The notes under the pieces are model-generated. The model was not told where the DNA came from and searched no databases. It worked only from the letters and a program-made list of their open reading frames with translations. The position numbers and the translations under genes were made by a program. Of a stretch of 64,000 bases of DNA, positions 8,508 through 16,177 are shown in pieces (the first letter of the stretch is position 1; the number at the start of each line of letters is the position of its first letter). Source of the DNA: Mesorhizobium ciceri WSM4083 (GTDB taxonomy: Bacteria > Pseudomonadota > Alphaproteobacteria > Rhizobiales > Rhizobiaceae); contig NZ_JAFG01000003.1 of assembly GCF_000519305.1 (NCBI RefSeq), positions 933,070 through 997,069 of the forward strand. The letters are read 5' to 3'.

Positions 8508-11045
8508 TTACCATCCCAAGCCAAGACATGTGAACTGCTTGTAAAGCTTGCGTTCAACCGCAAGATCCCACAGCGCAGTTCGTCCGTGCGGGATATCCAA
8601 TAGATAGGTATGCCGCGCATTAAACAATGCCTCAGCGGGTGAAATCCCCCTGCGAATCTCGTCCCAGAACGCGGCGTGCAATGGACCGCCAAAAAAGCCA
8701 CCACGTGCGCCAGGTGAATAGTGCACTCCCGTCGCGCCGACGAACGCACGCGCGCCCGCTTTCAGGATCGACAGCGCCATGGACCGTTCGACCATGCGCG
8801 GGGTTGGTTGCCCGTTGGACAGGAGGGCGGGGTCCGACACGGTAAGCGCACCCCAGCAACAGCCGGCGAAGGCGACGCCGATGCCCGACGCCGGAAGTGA
8901 GGGTATATCGATCGCCGCGAGGTTGCCGCCATCGTCTTCGCCCCAGAAGACCGTGCTGTTGCGATAGTCGCCGTGCAGCATGAAATAGGCGTATTCGCGA
9001 GCCGCGAGCTGGCGCTGCTGGGCCGACGGTTGTTGGGGGGAGGAGATTTGGACGGCTTCGTTGCCGGGGATGTTTGCGTAGACGGCATCGGCAAAGGGTC
9101 GCGCACTGTTACGAAGCCCGTACCGCCCAGCCTGCCCGATGCCGCTTTGCGTCAGCTGTGACAGGAAGAACGAGCCCAAGCGCGCGTCGGGAATGCGGCT
9201 TACCGGCAGTTCAGGCACGCCGTCCGGCTCGATATCGCCATAGACATCGTCGGACCAGACGATAAAGCCATCCTTGTCGCGTGCAATTAAATTGGCGGGT
9301 ATGCGCGCGCGCAAATCCGGTCCGAGAACGTCGATCCGCTGCGAGGGTACCACATCGTAGCCGCCGAGAATAATCACGCCTTTCGGCTTGCCTTCAAGCA
9401 TTGCCAATCGCGTTTTCGTGATTAGCGCTGCGCCGGAGGCGCTGACGACACGATGGCCGGCGCGTTCCACAATCTGGATTGCACGATCCGCGTCCTCACC
9501 AACGTTCTGCCTCAACTTCGCCGCATCGGTCACGAACAATAACTGCGGCAACGGTCGGCCCGCTGCGAGCGCGTTGTCGTGACTTGGTCGCGCGGGCTCG
9601 GGCTTCGGTGTGTCGCTCCCCGGCTGCCCGAGTGCCTTTTGTCTTGCTGGCTGATCATGCCGCGGCCGTGAGATCTCGATCACGCGGCCGTCGATGGATA
9701 CGCGGCCCTCCGCATAGGGGATGCGGGCGAATGTGATGTCGATGAACTGCTCGGATGACGATGTAATCGCAACACTTGGGCCGGCCGCCAAGGCCTGCTC
9801 GGCGACGGCTAGCTCGCCGGCCTCATCACTTGCGACGTTGGGCGTGAAGTCGTTTAAGCGGCCCTGGCCCTCCATCTTGTTCTGTGCAGGATATATGGTG
9901 ACCAGGCCATTGCGGTCCGTGCGCCCATACTGGAAGTCATGCTGCCGCGCGAGGCGTTTCAACAGGTCAAGCGTGCTCGCATCCGGATGCTTCGGATCGT
10001 TGAAACCGCCGGAATGCCCAAGCAGGGGCGGCCACTGCCATTCCGTGAGAATGTCCTGGTTGATGCCGTTGTGGCTGGTGTGATGCGGTAGCTTCGCGAA
10101 AACGAAAGGTCCGGCGCGCTTCACGCTGTCGCGGAGCTCGTGCACGAAGCGGTCGATCTCGGCAATTCCAGGTTCGGCGAACTGCATGTCGCCAGGCAAC
10201 AGGATGCGCGTATCCTCCGATCCAAACGTCAAGATGATACTCTGGCAGTTCTTGGCCCAGCCGATCTCGTGCGAGACCTCGTCGGCGGCATCGCTCTCGC
10301 TCGCCATCAAGCGGAGATAGGTCTCGGCCGCGCTCTCGTTGGCGTCGGCAAAATCGGCCAGCAGATCGACTGCATCGCCGGATACGCGCTGGATCGTCTC
10401 GGCGCAATGCACCAGCTGGTCCGTTGTTGGCCCTAGGATCTGCATGCCGGAAGGGCTCATCGCGTTGATGAGTGGATCCAAGCCATTGAGGCCGCGATAG
10501 CGGGTAATATCGGCATTCCGAGCAAGCTTGACCAGCATGGCGTCGTAGCCGTCCTGCAGTAACGCCGAATCTGACAGGAACTCCTCAAGTGCAGGCCCGC
10601 GAAGATTCGAATGATCTTCTTCGCTTAGCGCGGCGACGAGCCGTCTGATCCGTTCCGGTGCAGCGGTCACGCGGGCGTCGCTGCCGCCCTGGTCGTCGAT
10701 CCCAAAGCCGAGCTTTTCGTCCGCGACCAGTGCGCGATCGCACGTGACGATGCCCTCGGCGATTAGCTTCGGCAGACAGCCGATATGATCCTGATGACAG
10801 TGCGTCACCACCAGCAGATCGAAATGGTAGGGCGCCTGACTGCCCACAATCTGTTCGAGCTGGGTCGGAATCGACGGCCGGTATTCGTTGCCCTTCCAGT
10901 CGCCCGGGTGTCCGCCATCGATCAGGATCGACATTCCGCCGCACTCGACGACGATGCAGTCGCCGTATTTGGTGCGGCCCATGTTGAGAAGGTGGCAGGC
11001 AAATGACTGGGCTTCGCGTCTCGCCGGCCTTCTCGCCATGGACAT
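8508..11045 (-). CDS. MBL-fold hydrolase fused to caspase/C25-like peptidase domain
   Basis: 845 residues from the ATG at 11045; GAGGA lies just upstream, and ATG 11039 is an alternative. Residues about 15-420 form a metallo-beta-lactamase fold of the ComEC-like hydrolase kind: LIDGGH, VVTHCHQDHIG (82-87), LLPGDMQ and KLPHHTSHNG, giving a complete metal-ligand set. A Pro/Ala-rich linker near 480-520 follows. The C-terminal domain resembles the caspase-fold C25 (gingipain-like) peptidases: IILGGYDVVPS, WSDDVYGD, PELPVSRIPD, then YFMLHGDY (His about 691) and AFAGCCWGA (Cys about 729-730). No signal peptide is seen, so it is probably cytoplasmic. MBL proteins linked to proteases occur in bacterial conflict systems. 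Here the neighbours upstream are ubiquitin-like conjugation genes, with the small 8134-8481 gene downstream. Fold assignments are good; substrate is unknown. Confidence 0.82.
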   Translation of the reverse strand: MSMARRPARREAQSFACHLLNMGRTKYGDCIVVECGGMSILIDGGHPGDWKGNEYRPSIPTQLEQIVGSQAPYHFDLLVVTHCHQDHIGCLPKLIAEGIVTCDRALVADEKLGFGIDDQGGSDARVTAAPERIRRLVAALSEEDHSNLRGPALEEFLSDSALLQDGYDAMLVKLARNADITRYRGLNGLDPLINAMSPSGMQILGPTTDQLVHCAETIQRVSGDAVDLLADFADANESAAETYLRLMASESDAADEVSHEIGWAKNCQSIILTFGSEDTRILLPGDMQFAEPGIAEIDRFVHELRDSVKRAGPFVFAKLPHHTSHNGINQDILTEWQWPPLLGHSGGFNDPKHPDASTLDLLKRLARQHDFQYGRTDRNGLVTIYPAQNKMEGQGRLNDFTPNVASDEAGELAVAEQALAAGPSVAITSSSEQFIDITFARIPYAEGRVSIDGRVIEISRPRHDQPARQKALGQPGSDTPKPEPARPSHDNALAAGRPLPQLLFVTDAAKLRQNVGEDADRAIQIVERAGHRVVSASGAALITKTRLAMLEGKPKGVIILGGYDVVPSQRIDVLGPDLRARIPANLIARDKDGFIVWSDDVYGDIEPDGVPELPVSRIPDARLGSFFLSQLTQSGIGQAGRYGLRNSARPFADAVYANIPGNEAVQISSPQQPSAQQRQLAAREYAYFMLHGDYRNSTVFWGEDDGGNLAAIDIPSLPASGIGVAFAGCCWGALTVSDPALLSNGQPTPRMVERSMALSILKAGARAFVGATGVHYSPGARGGFFGGPLHAAFWDEIRRGISPAEALFNARHTYLLDIPHGRTALWDLAVERKLYKQFTCLGLGW

Positions 11046-11070
11046 TGTTCCTCGCTTACAGCTGCGCCAC

Positions 11071-11099
11071 ATTAAGGCCCAGTCTTCATCCAAGCGCAA
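11071..11099 (-). promoter_or_regulatory. possible promoter of the MBL-peptidase gene
   Basis: On the minus strand TTGCGC and CTTAAT are separated by 17 bases, about 25 bases before the chosen start at 11045. The match to a sigma-70-type promoter is partial (four of six in each box). It would fit independent transcription of the MBL-peptidase gene, which lies about 460 bases from the JAB gene. Confidence 0.25.
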
Positions 11100-11448
11100 G
11101 TATTGATGAAGTGTGTGACAGTTCTATAGGCGTCGCGATAGTGCCTGTTGGCCGCGATGTCTATGTCTTCCCTTGGGTGTGCACCAGAAGGCTCGACGCG
11201 CTTACGGTCGCACTGCTCGCCAACAATTTCGAGGTGGCTGCCGATTCCCACCAACTGGAGAAAGGCGGCTGTTCCCCTCAAGGTCTCCTGGACGCATTGC
11301 AGTCAATGCTCACCGGCCCTACCCACGCACCAGAGGAACTCAACGTCGAGCGGTCCGGGTCGCTATTTGACGTTGGGAAAAAGGGGGGTCGAGTCCAAAA
11401 CGCCGATGTGAATATCGCCAATTCAACGAAATCAATTACTTAAAGCAT
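11100..11448. other. gap without a recognisable gene
   Basis: About 350 bases between the MBL-peptidase gene and the second 57-bp repeat. A plus-strand frame through 11443 is open but overlaps the start of the MBL gene on the other strand, has no ribosome site and matches no family I know. It may be remnant coding sequence. Confidence 0.3.
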
Positions 11449-11505
11449 TGGTGGGCCCGGAGAGTGTATCAAAATCATTGATTTTGTTGCGTTTTTCGTG
11501 GGCCA
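11449..11505. repeat. 57-bp direct repeat, copy B (possible att site)
   Basis: Second copy of the repeat at 7777-7833, 49 of 57 bases identical, same orientation, again beginning with the tRNA-3'-end-like TGGTGGGCCCGGAG. It ends exactly at the base before the stop codon of the JAB gene. The two copies bracket 3.6 kb containing the MBL-peptidase gene and its small partner. This looks like a junction made by integration or tandem accretion of elements. Confidence 0.65.
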
Positions 11506-12033
11506 CTACTGCATTGTCTCCGAGGGCGACCTATCCTGGCAAGCCTCGGGTTTGGGCCAGTCGGAGGGTGGGACAAACGTGGTCAGTTCCTGCGGCTCGA
11601 CAATCTGGCGCCGCCAAAAGTACGAGCCATGCGATTGTCCTTTCCAACATCGCGCGGTCCACTCCGTTCCACGCCCTGCAACGATCAGCATGAGCGGCCC
11701 TCTCACTCGCTTCGTTATTTTTGAAAGCGTTGCCTCGTCGAGGTCGCTCATTTTCGCAATTCCGTCTGGGTGCGAGTGCCAATCACCGAGATAGTCCAGA
11801 TCGCCGCTGCTGGCCTGAAACGCACGCTGAATTTCGGTCACCTGCCAGGCGTGGTCTGGAATGAAACAATGCCGACCATGAAGCGCGCGGGATCCCGGGC
11901 CCCGCAAATCGACAACGACGCGATCCTGCCCCGAGCGCCAACCAAGAAGGATACCTCCAGTCTCAAGCGGAAATAACTCGTTGGCGGACACATACATGAC
12001 CCGCAGGACATGGGCGGACATCCAAACCGTCAT
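11506..12033 (-). CDS. JAB/MPN (JAMM) metalloprotease, predicted deconjugase
   Basis: 175 residues from the ATG at 12033, which overlaps the stop of the E2-E1 gene as TAATG with GGAG seven bases before it; this indicates translational coupling and decides the start. The JAMM zinc site is complete: Glu24 in LETGGILLG, then DWHSHPDG (His86, His88) and SDLD (Ser96, Asp99). JAMM proteins next to E1/E2 genes, such as Cap3 in type II CBASS and BilC in Bil systems, cleave a modifier from its targets or process it. It probably does the same for whatever the upstream E2-E1 protein conjugates. The 3' end touches repeat B. Confidence 0.87.
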   Translation of the reverse strand: MTVWMSAHVLRVMYVSANELFPLETGGILLGWRSGQDRVVVDLRGPGSRALHGRHCFIPDHAWQVTEIQRAFQASSGDLDYLGDWHSHPDGIAKMSDLDEATLSKITKRVRGPLMLIVAGRGTEWTARCWKGQSHGSYFWRRQIVEPQELTTFVPPSDWPKPEACQDRSPSETMQ

Positions 12034-13832
12034 TACTTGGCTCCGCAACATTTTTGATGAGGAGGGCATGCATAGCCTTCCCAATGCGGAAGAATTCGTC
12101 CTGCGCTTTTATCTTTCAGCGCAAGAATCGCAATCGGCCATGTGCCAGTGTCATATTTCCCTTCTGACAGAATCCCGACGGCGCTTCGCACGATTTCTAA
12201 AGAGAGCTCCTGAAGATCGAAGCCGCCACCGGTAAACGTCGGGCCGTTGCAACCGGTCGGGACCACAATGCCGGCGTCATCAACGCGGGGCTTGGGTATG
12301 TGCTTGTCGTCGTTCCAGTGTTCGTGAAGGCAAACAAGGCAACTTTCTGAGTCGGGAAGAAACCGCGCAACCACGCCCCCTGCGACACCGAGTGTGGCGT
12401 AGCCCATTACATATGGAACACCGAATGTACGGCAGTAGAACGAAAGTGCGTGCTGCACCTCAATCGACGCCGAGCAGTCGACAACGACATCAGCATCACG
12501 TAACGCATCGAAAACCGGAGTGAGGACATTTTCTTGTTGGTCTTGAGGCACACCGTTGATATCGGCGATAGCAGCCCCAAGGCGACAACCAAAGGCTCTC
12601 ACTTTTGTCCACGGGTAGTTTGTCATTACGAAATTCGCGAGGGCAATCGCCTTTGCGCTGCCCCAAACCGGGCGGCCAAGCGGCCAGCGGAGGCTGTTGC
12701 CAGGTTGCACGGTGTCGTGATCGAGGAAGGCAATTTCGCCGAGTCCAGCTCGCGCCAGCTCAAGGCCTGTGAAGCTGCCAATCGCACCGCAACCGACGAC
12801 CAGTGCCTTCTTGCCGAGAAGTGAATTTGCAACCGGCAGTCGGGCAAAAATATCGTCCTTTCCTGCACGTTCTCCAAGGACTAGCCTCGTTGTAGCCGCA
12901 CCGGCCTTGCCGTTCGCGAACGCACGTCTTGTCACAAGGAACAGCCAACCTGCCCCATCCTTCTTGGCTGAGCCATACTCGGTTTCCTCCGGAAACACGA
13001 TCCCTGTGAGGGAGATAGGGCCACGCGTCGCGTCAATGACTTTTTGCACGCTGGCGGCCTGCAGCACCGCCTGCCGCGTAAGTTCACTCTCCGCTAAACG
13101 GAGTATTTCCTCAGCGTCGGCGGTCCGCGGGGGTGTGAATTTGACCCATCGCCCCGTAACGACCTGCGCGTCCATCAACTCGTTCGGCAACCCGAACCTT
13201 TTTCCGCAAATCGTGCCGGCGCTTGTTTTCAGCTGCCGCAAGACACCCTCAAAAGCGTTAGGGTTACGTGGGGTGGCGCGTGGTGTATAGACGATTTCCA
13301 TAATGCCATGGCCGCCGCTTGGCAGCGTCATCTGTCCGTCGAACAGAATGATGGATTCCTCTTCCTCTGTGCCCGCAAAATAGGGCATCAGCGGATCAGC
13401 GACCTGCTCTTCGAGCTTGGCCGCATCACCCCACCTGCCCTCGGCTCTAGCTGCAAGAGCCCGCAATAGGTGGTCGAGACGCTCTTGGATGAAATCTGCA
13501 ACAAGCTGCTTCGAGTTCCATTGCCCCGTCTCTTGCGTTAGCAGACAGAGTTCGCGTGACAGTGGATTCTGATGCCGCTCGAAAACCTCGGCGGGAGCGG
13601 CCACCGCAGGCCGGCAGAACGGATGAAGCGGGGAATAGCCGATGCGCAACAACATCGAAGCGGGCCGGCCCTGCACGGGCCAGTCCGCTTCGAGTAGCAG
13701 CAAACCATTTCTCTCATAGATAGTACGCTGGGCGATTCCGAGACGCGCGTATGCTGCGAGTTCGTTCTCAAGAAGTCTCGGCCAGCGCGTCCACCAATCG
13801 TCTATCGCAGCACGTCCATTGTGCTTTGCCAA
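12033..13832 (-). CDS. E2-E1 fusion protein (UBC-like plus ThiF-like), Cap2-like
   Basis: 599 residues. Residues about 10-130 are an E2/UBC-like domain with the candidate catalytic Cys96 in LSRELCLLTQ and a conserved Trp105. Residues about 335-560 are a ThiF/E1 adenylation domain: GCGAIG (347-352), FLDHDTV, NSLRWPLG and a candidate catalytic Cys528 in PTGCNGPTF. CLVC (498-501) and CPPHQKCC near the C terminus could bind zinc. The architecture equals Cap2 of CBASS and related prokaryotic ubiquitin-like pathways. Start TTG at 13832 has only a weak GGTGGGA site; it lies three bases after the stop of a short ORF in the same frame (see 13836). No CD-NTase gene is present. Conjugation activity is inferred from the domains. 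Confidence 0.87.
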   Translation of the reverse strand: MAKHNGRAAIDDWWTRWPRLLENELAAYARLGIAQRTIYERNGLLLLEADWPVQGRPASMLLRIGYSPLHPFCRPAVAAPAEVFERHQNPLSRELCLLTQETGQWNSKQLVADFIQERLDHLLRALAARAEGRWGDAAKLEEQVADPLMPYFAGTEEEESIILFDGQMTLPSGGHGIMEIVYTPRATPRNPNAFEGVLRQLKTSAGTICGKRFGLPNELMDAQVVTGRWVKFTPPRTADAEEILRLAESELTRQAVLQAASVQKVIDATRGPISLTGIVFPEETEYGSAKKDGAGWLFLVTRRAFANGKAGAATTRLVLGERAGKDDIFARLPVANSLLGKKALVVGCGAIGSFTGLELARAGLGEIAFLDHDTVQPGNSLRWPLGRPVWGSAKAIALANFVMTNYPWTKVRAFGCRLGAAIADINGVPQDQQENVLTPVFDALRDADVVVDCSASIEVQHALSFYCRTFGVPYVMGYATLGVAGGVVARFLPDSESCLVCLHEHWNDDKHIPKPRVDDAGIVVPTGCNGPTFTGGGFDLQELSLEIVRSAVGILSEGKYDTGTWPIAILALKDKSAGRILPHWEGYACPPHQKCCGAK

Positions 13833-13835
13833 TCG

Positions 13836-13985
13836 CTATCCCACCGGACGGTGATCGGGCGGTGTGCTTGGGCGCGGCGGGCCATTTCCAGGCGTCTCGC
13901 TTGGCGGGCCAGGAGGAACATTGGGATGCTCTGGATGCGGAGGATGGTCCCGTCCGGGACCCGGATTTGGCGGCTTAGCCATCAT
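13836..13985 (-). CDS. 49-codon Pro/Gly-rich leader ORF in frame with the E2-E1 gene
   Basis: A short ORF beginning ATGATG, with AAGGA at normal distance from the second ATG (13982). About half of its residues are Pro or Gly, with His and Asn, and it ends RPVG followed by TAG. The stop is in the same frame as the E2-E1 gene: TAG, CGA, then the TTG start. It may be a separate peptide whose translation feeds the next gene, a disordered N-terminal part of the E2-E1 protein cut off by a nonsense mutation, or a part joined by stop-codon readthrough. It is far too short for a beta-grasp fold. The good ribosome site supports translation. Confidence 0.5.
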   Translation of the reverse strand: MMAKPPNPGPGRDHPPHPEHPNVPPGPPSETPGNGPPRPSTPPDHRPVG

Positions 13986-14240
13986 TGATTCCTTGTTTGG
14001 TTATCCAAGTGCTAACTGCCCATGCCTGATACGTCAACATATAGAGGCCGCCAATACACAGGTCAGTAATGCGAGAAAAATGCCGATAAAAAGCTGTCCT
14101 TAATGCACGTTTATCTCGAGATAGGCAGAAGCGGTTCCAACCGGCACAATCTTCGACGCAGCGCCTTTGAGTTTGCCCATTCGTAAACGAGGAGAGGTGA
14201 TCGCAATTGATGGCTGTACGCGATCTCGGAAAGTTGCGCG
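13986..14240 (-). promoter_or_regulatory. upstream region of the conjugation operon
   Basis: On the minus strand TTGACG and a weak TAGCAC at 17 bases lie about 40 bases before the 49-codon ORF, a possible promoter. One minus-strand frame stays open from about 14279 to 13978 and reads protein-like at its end (GLYMLTYQAWAVSTW), but it has no start codon before its last 20 residues. Another frame holds a hydrophobic stretch (FIGIFLALLTCVLAAS), also without a start. These may be gene remnants. Confidence 0.3.
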
Positions 14241-14627
14241 ATGATTCACCAAGAAGGCAACCCTCCCGGGTACGAAATGGTCAAACCGCAGCAGTTCTCG
14301 CAGGTGGATAAATTCACAATTGAGCAGCCTGGCGCGCTTCCGGTTCTGCCACACATCGGGTCGCGTCGGGTCGTGCGAACTGTTCGCCGGTCGCAGCTAC
14401 GAGAAATCGTCCCCCTATCGGACACGACCATTTATGAAATGGAGCAACGAGGCGAGTTCCCCCGACGGTTCAATCTGACCCCCCGCTGCGTCGTTTGGGA
14501 CCTGGGAGAAGTCGAAGCCTGGATTCAGGAACGGCGGAACGCATCCTCTGCTGGTTCAATCGAACTGGCCCCGGGACCAGACGTGCGGTCGCGGAAGACT
14601 CGACCCGTCAAATCGGATCGAGGATGA
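14241..14627 (+). CDS. AlpA-family regulator / excisionase-like protein
   Basis: 128 residues. The C-terminal half has the AlpA pattern: REIVPLSDTTIYEMEQRGEF, then FPRRFNLTPRCVVWDLGEVEAWI, a winged helix with the typical Trp-x-x-x-E-V-x-x-W-I ending. AlpA-type proteins control prophage or island integrase genes and excision. The first 45 residues are outside the domain; GGAAAG before 14241 supports this start, with ATG 14277 as alternative. The gene converges on the P4-type integrase, and the two 3' ends overlap by 20 bases. Confidence 0.75.
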   Translation: MIHQEGNPPGYEMVKPQQFSQVDKFTIEQPGALPVLPHIGSRRVVRTVRRSQLREIVPLSDTTIYEMEQRGEFPRRFNLTPRCVVWDLGEVEAWIQERRNASSAGSIELAPGPDVRSRKTRPVKSDRG

Positions 14628-15861
14628 CGGCTGCCCCGGAAATCGGCTGCAGGGTGGGTGCGTGTTTATTGCCAGCCGCCCACGCTTCAATCATGTCGGC
14701 CCATTCCTGCAGCATGTGGCGCCGCTGCGGTTCGTATTCAGCCTTGTTATAGACGCCCCGGGAGGAGCGACTGTCTTCGTGGGCAAGGCATTTTTCGATC
14801 CAGTCGCGATTGAATCCGATCTCGTTTAGGAGCGTCGACCCGGTCCGCCGTAGATCGTGCACGGTAAAGGGAGCAAGCGGCAGATTTTGTTGTTTTGCGC
14901 GGTCCACAATCGCCATCGTAATCCGATTGAAGGTCGCGCGCGACATGGGTTCGTCGGCGTCGTAGCGAGATGGAAGCACGTATCGAGAGTTCGCAGCGCA
15001 AGTCTTGAGCGCAATCATGATGTCGAGGGACTGGCGGGACAGGTAGACGTTATGTGGCTTCTTCCGCTTCATTCGCTCTTTGGGAATGCTCCATACCGTG
15101 TTCTCGAAGTCAACCTCGTCCCACGTCGCGTCCAGAAGCTCACTTTTCCGAACCATCGTGAGCAGGATCAGCTTTACGCCCAGCCGAATGGTCGGCAATG
15201 TCGGCACATTTTCCAACTCTTTCAGCATGAGTCGAATTTCTGCGGGTGACAACGCCCGGTCTTTCGCCTCGAAGGTGGCTATGGAAGCTGGCCCTACCTC
15301 GTCCGCCGGATTGGCGATCTTCTCGCCGTGCAGAATGGCATAACCATAGACCTGCTTAACGATATCCCGGACATGAATGGCCGTTGCCGGTGCGCCACGG
15401 TCCCTCACCTTTGCGCACAGCGCCCGCAAATCGTCCGATGTTATTTCTGTGAGGAGCCTTTTATCCCAAACCGGCAAGATGTCTCGATCGAAGACGGCTT
15501 TGCGCATGGAGCGCGTGCTGTCCGCCATCTTCGCCTCTTTAAACCATCTTCTGCCGGCATCGTCGAACGTGCCAGTCTCAGACAGGCGCCGCTTTTCCCG
15601 CTGCTTTTCCTGGGCTGGTGATTTTCCGGCCGCCACCATTTTTCGTGCGGCAAGACAGCGGTCACGCGCCTCTGCTAGCGAGATGCCTCCCTCACCATAG
15701 CGGCCCAGCGTCACTGTCTCTCGCCGACCATTCACTCGGTAGTCGTATCGGAACGATATCTGCCCTGTGGGAGCCACGGTCGCGTACATACCGTCACGAT
15801 CAGTGACTTTGTAAATTTTATCTTTCGATTTCAGCTTCTTAAGCGCGATGTCTGTGAGCAT
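14608..15861 (-). CDS. P4-type tyrosine integrase next to guaA
   Basis: 417 residues with the P4-integrase layout: an N-terminal arm-binding domain (DUF4102-like, MLTDIALKKLKSKDKIYKVT, then YDYRVNGRRETVTLGRYG), core-binding domain and catalytic domain. The catalytic set is Arg in LLTMVRKSELLDATWDEVD, H-x-x-R in FTVHDLRRTGSTLL, His in CLAHEDS and Tyr in RGVYNKAEY. It is complete. The gene starts 317 bases from the 3' end of guaA, which is a known attachment locus for islands and ICEs in several bacteria, including Mesorhizobium. It is probably the integrase that inserted this island. Confidence 0.9.
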   Translation of the reverse strand: MLTDIALKKLKSKDKIYKVTDRDGMYATVAPTGQISFRYDYRVNGRRETVTLGRYGEGGISLAEARDRCLAARKMVAAGKSPAQEKQREKRRLSETGTFDDAGRRWFKEAKMADSTRSMRKAVFDRDILPVWDKRLLTEITSDDLRALCAKVRDRGAPATAIHVRDIVKQVYGYAILHGEKIANPADEVGPASIATFEAKDRALSPAEIRLMLKELENVPTLPTIRLGVKLILLTMVRKSELLDATWDEVDFENTVWSIPKERMKRKKPHNVYLSRQSLDIMIALKTCAANSRYVLPSRYDADEPMSRATFNRITMAIVDRAKQQNLPLAPFTVHDLRRTGSTLLNEIGFNRDWIEKCLAHEDSRSSRGVYNKAEYEPQRRHMLQEWADMIEAWAAGNKHAPTLQPISGAAVILDPI

Positions 15862-16177
15862 AGGAGGAGACGGATGGTCGCATCTAGGATTGTGAAATGC
15901 CTTATTTTACCGTCATTCGTTTTACCGTCAAGGCTCTGGGAGAGCCCATTGAATTCAATGCCTTACCCCAAAAGATGCCAACAGGCTTGAGTCCGGCGCA
16001 GTGACGGCATCAGTCTGCAGCGAAGATGACGCGAAAAGGAATGCCGTCAGATCTACCGCCAAATGGTTCCGCTTAGGGGCGATAGTCAGCGATAGACGTA
16101 GAGACGAAAGCAGATCAAATTCAGACGCTTAATGAAGCTTCCTCGATAGTCGCCGAATGCTAGCAAACGACCGACCT
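15862..16177. promoter_or_regulatory. integrase upstream region and presumed island end at guaA
   Basis: These 316 bases hold no gene. TTTTACCGTCA occurs twice (15905-15915 and 15920-15930, period 15), and TGACGGCAT (16002-16010) recurs inverted as ATGCCGTCA (16041-16049). Short repeats of this kind near an integrase start are often integrase or excisionase arm sites. The attachment core should lie at the guaA 3' end; I did not find a second copy of that end elsewhere in the window. Confidence 0.4.

Noticed and set aside
11003..11443. 146-codon plus-strand ORF between the MBL-peptidase and JAB genes
   Set aside because: It overlaps the start of the MBL-peptidase gene on the other strand, has no ribosome site, and no recognisable family. 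A gene remnant is possible but not supported.
8134..13985. Type II CBASS or Bil system
   Set aside because: The E2-E1 and JAB genes resemble Cap2/Cap3, but no CD-NTase and no CBASS effector are adjacent. The separate Ubl and E2/E1 genes of Bil are also missing, so neither name is justified.
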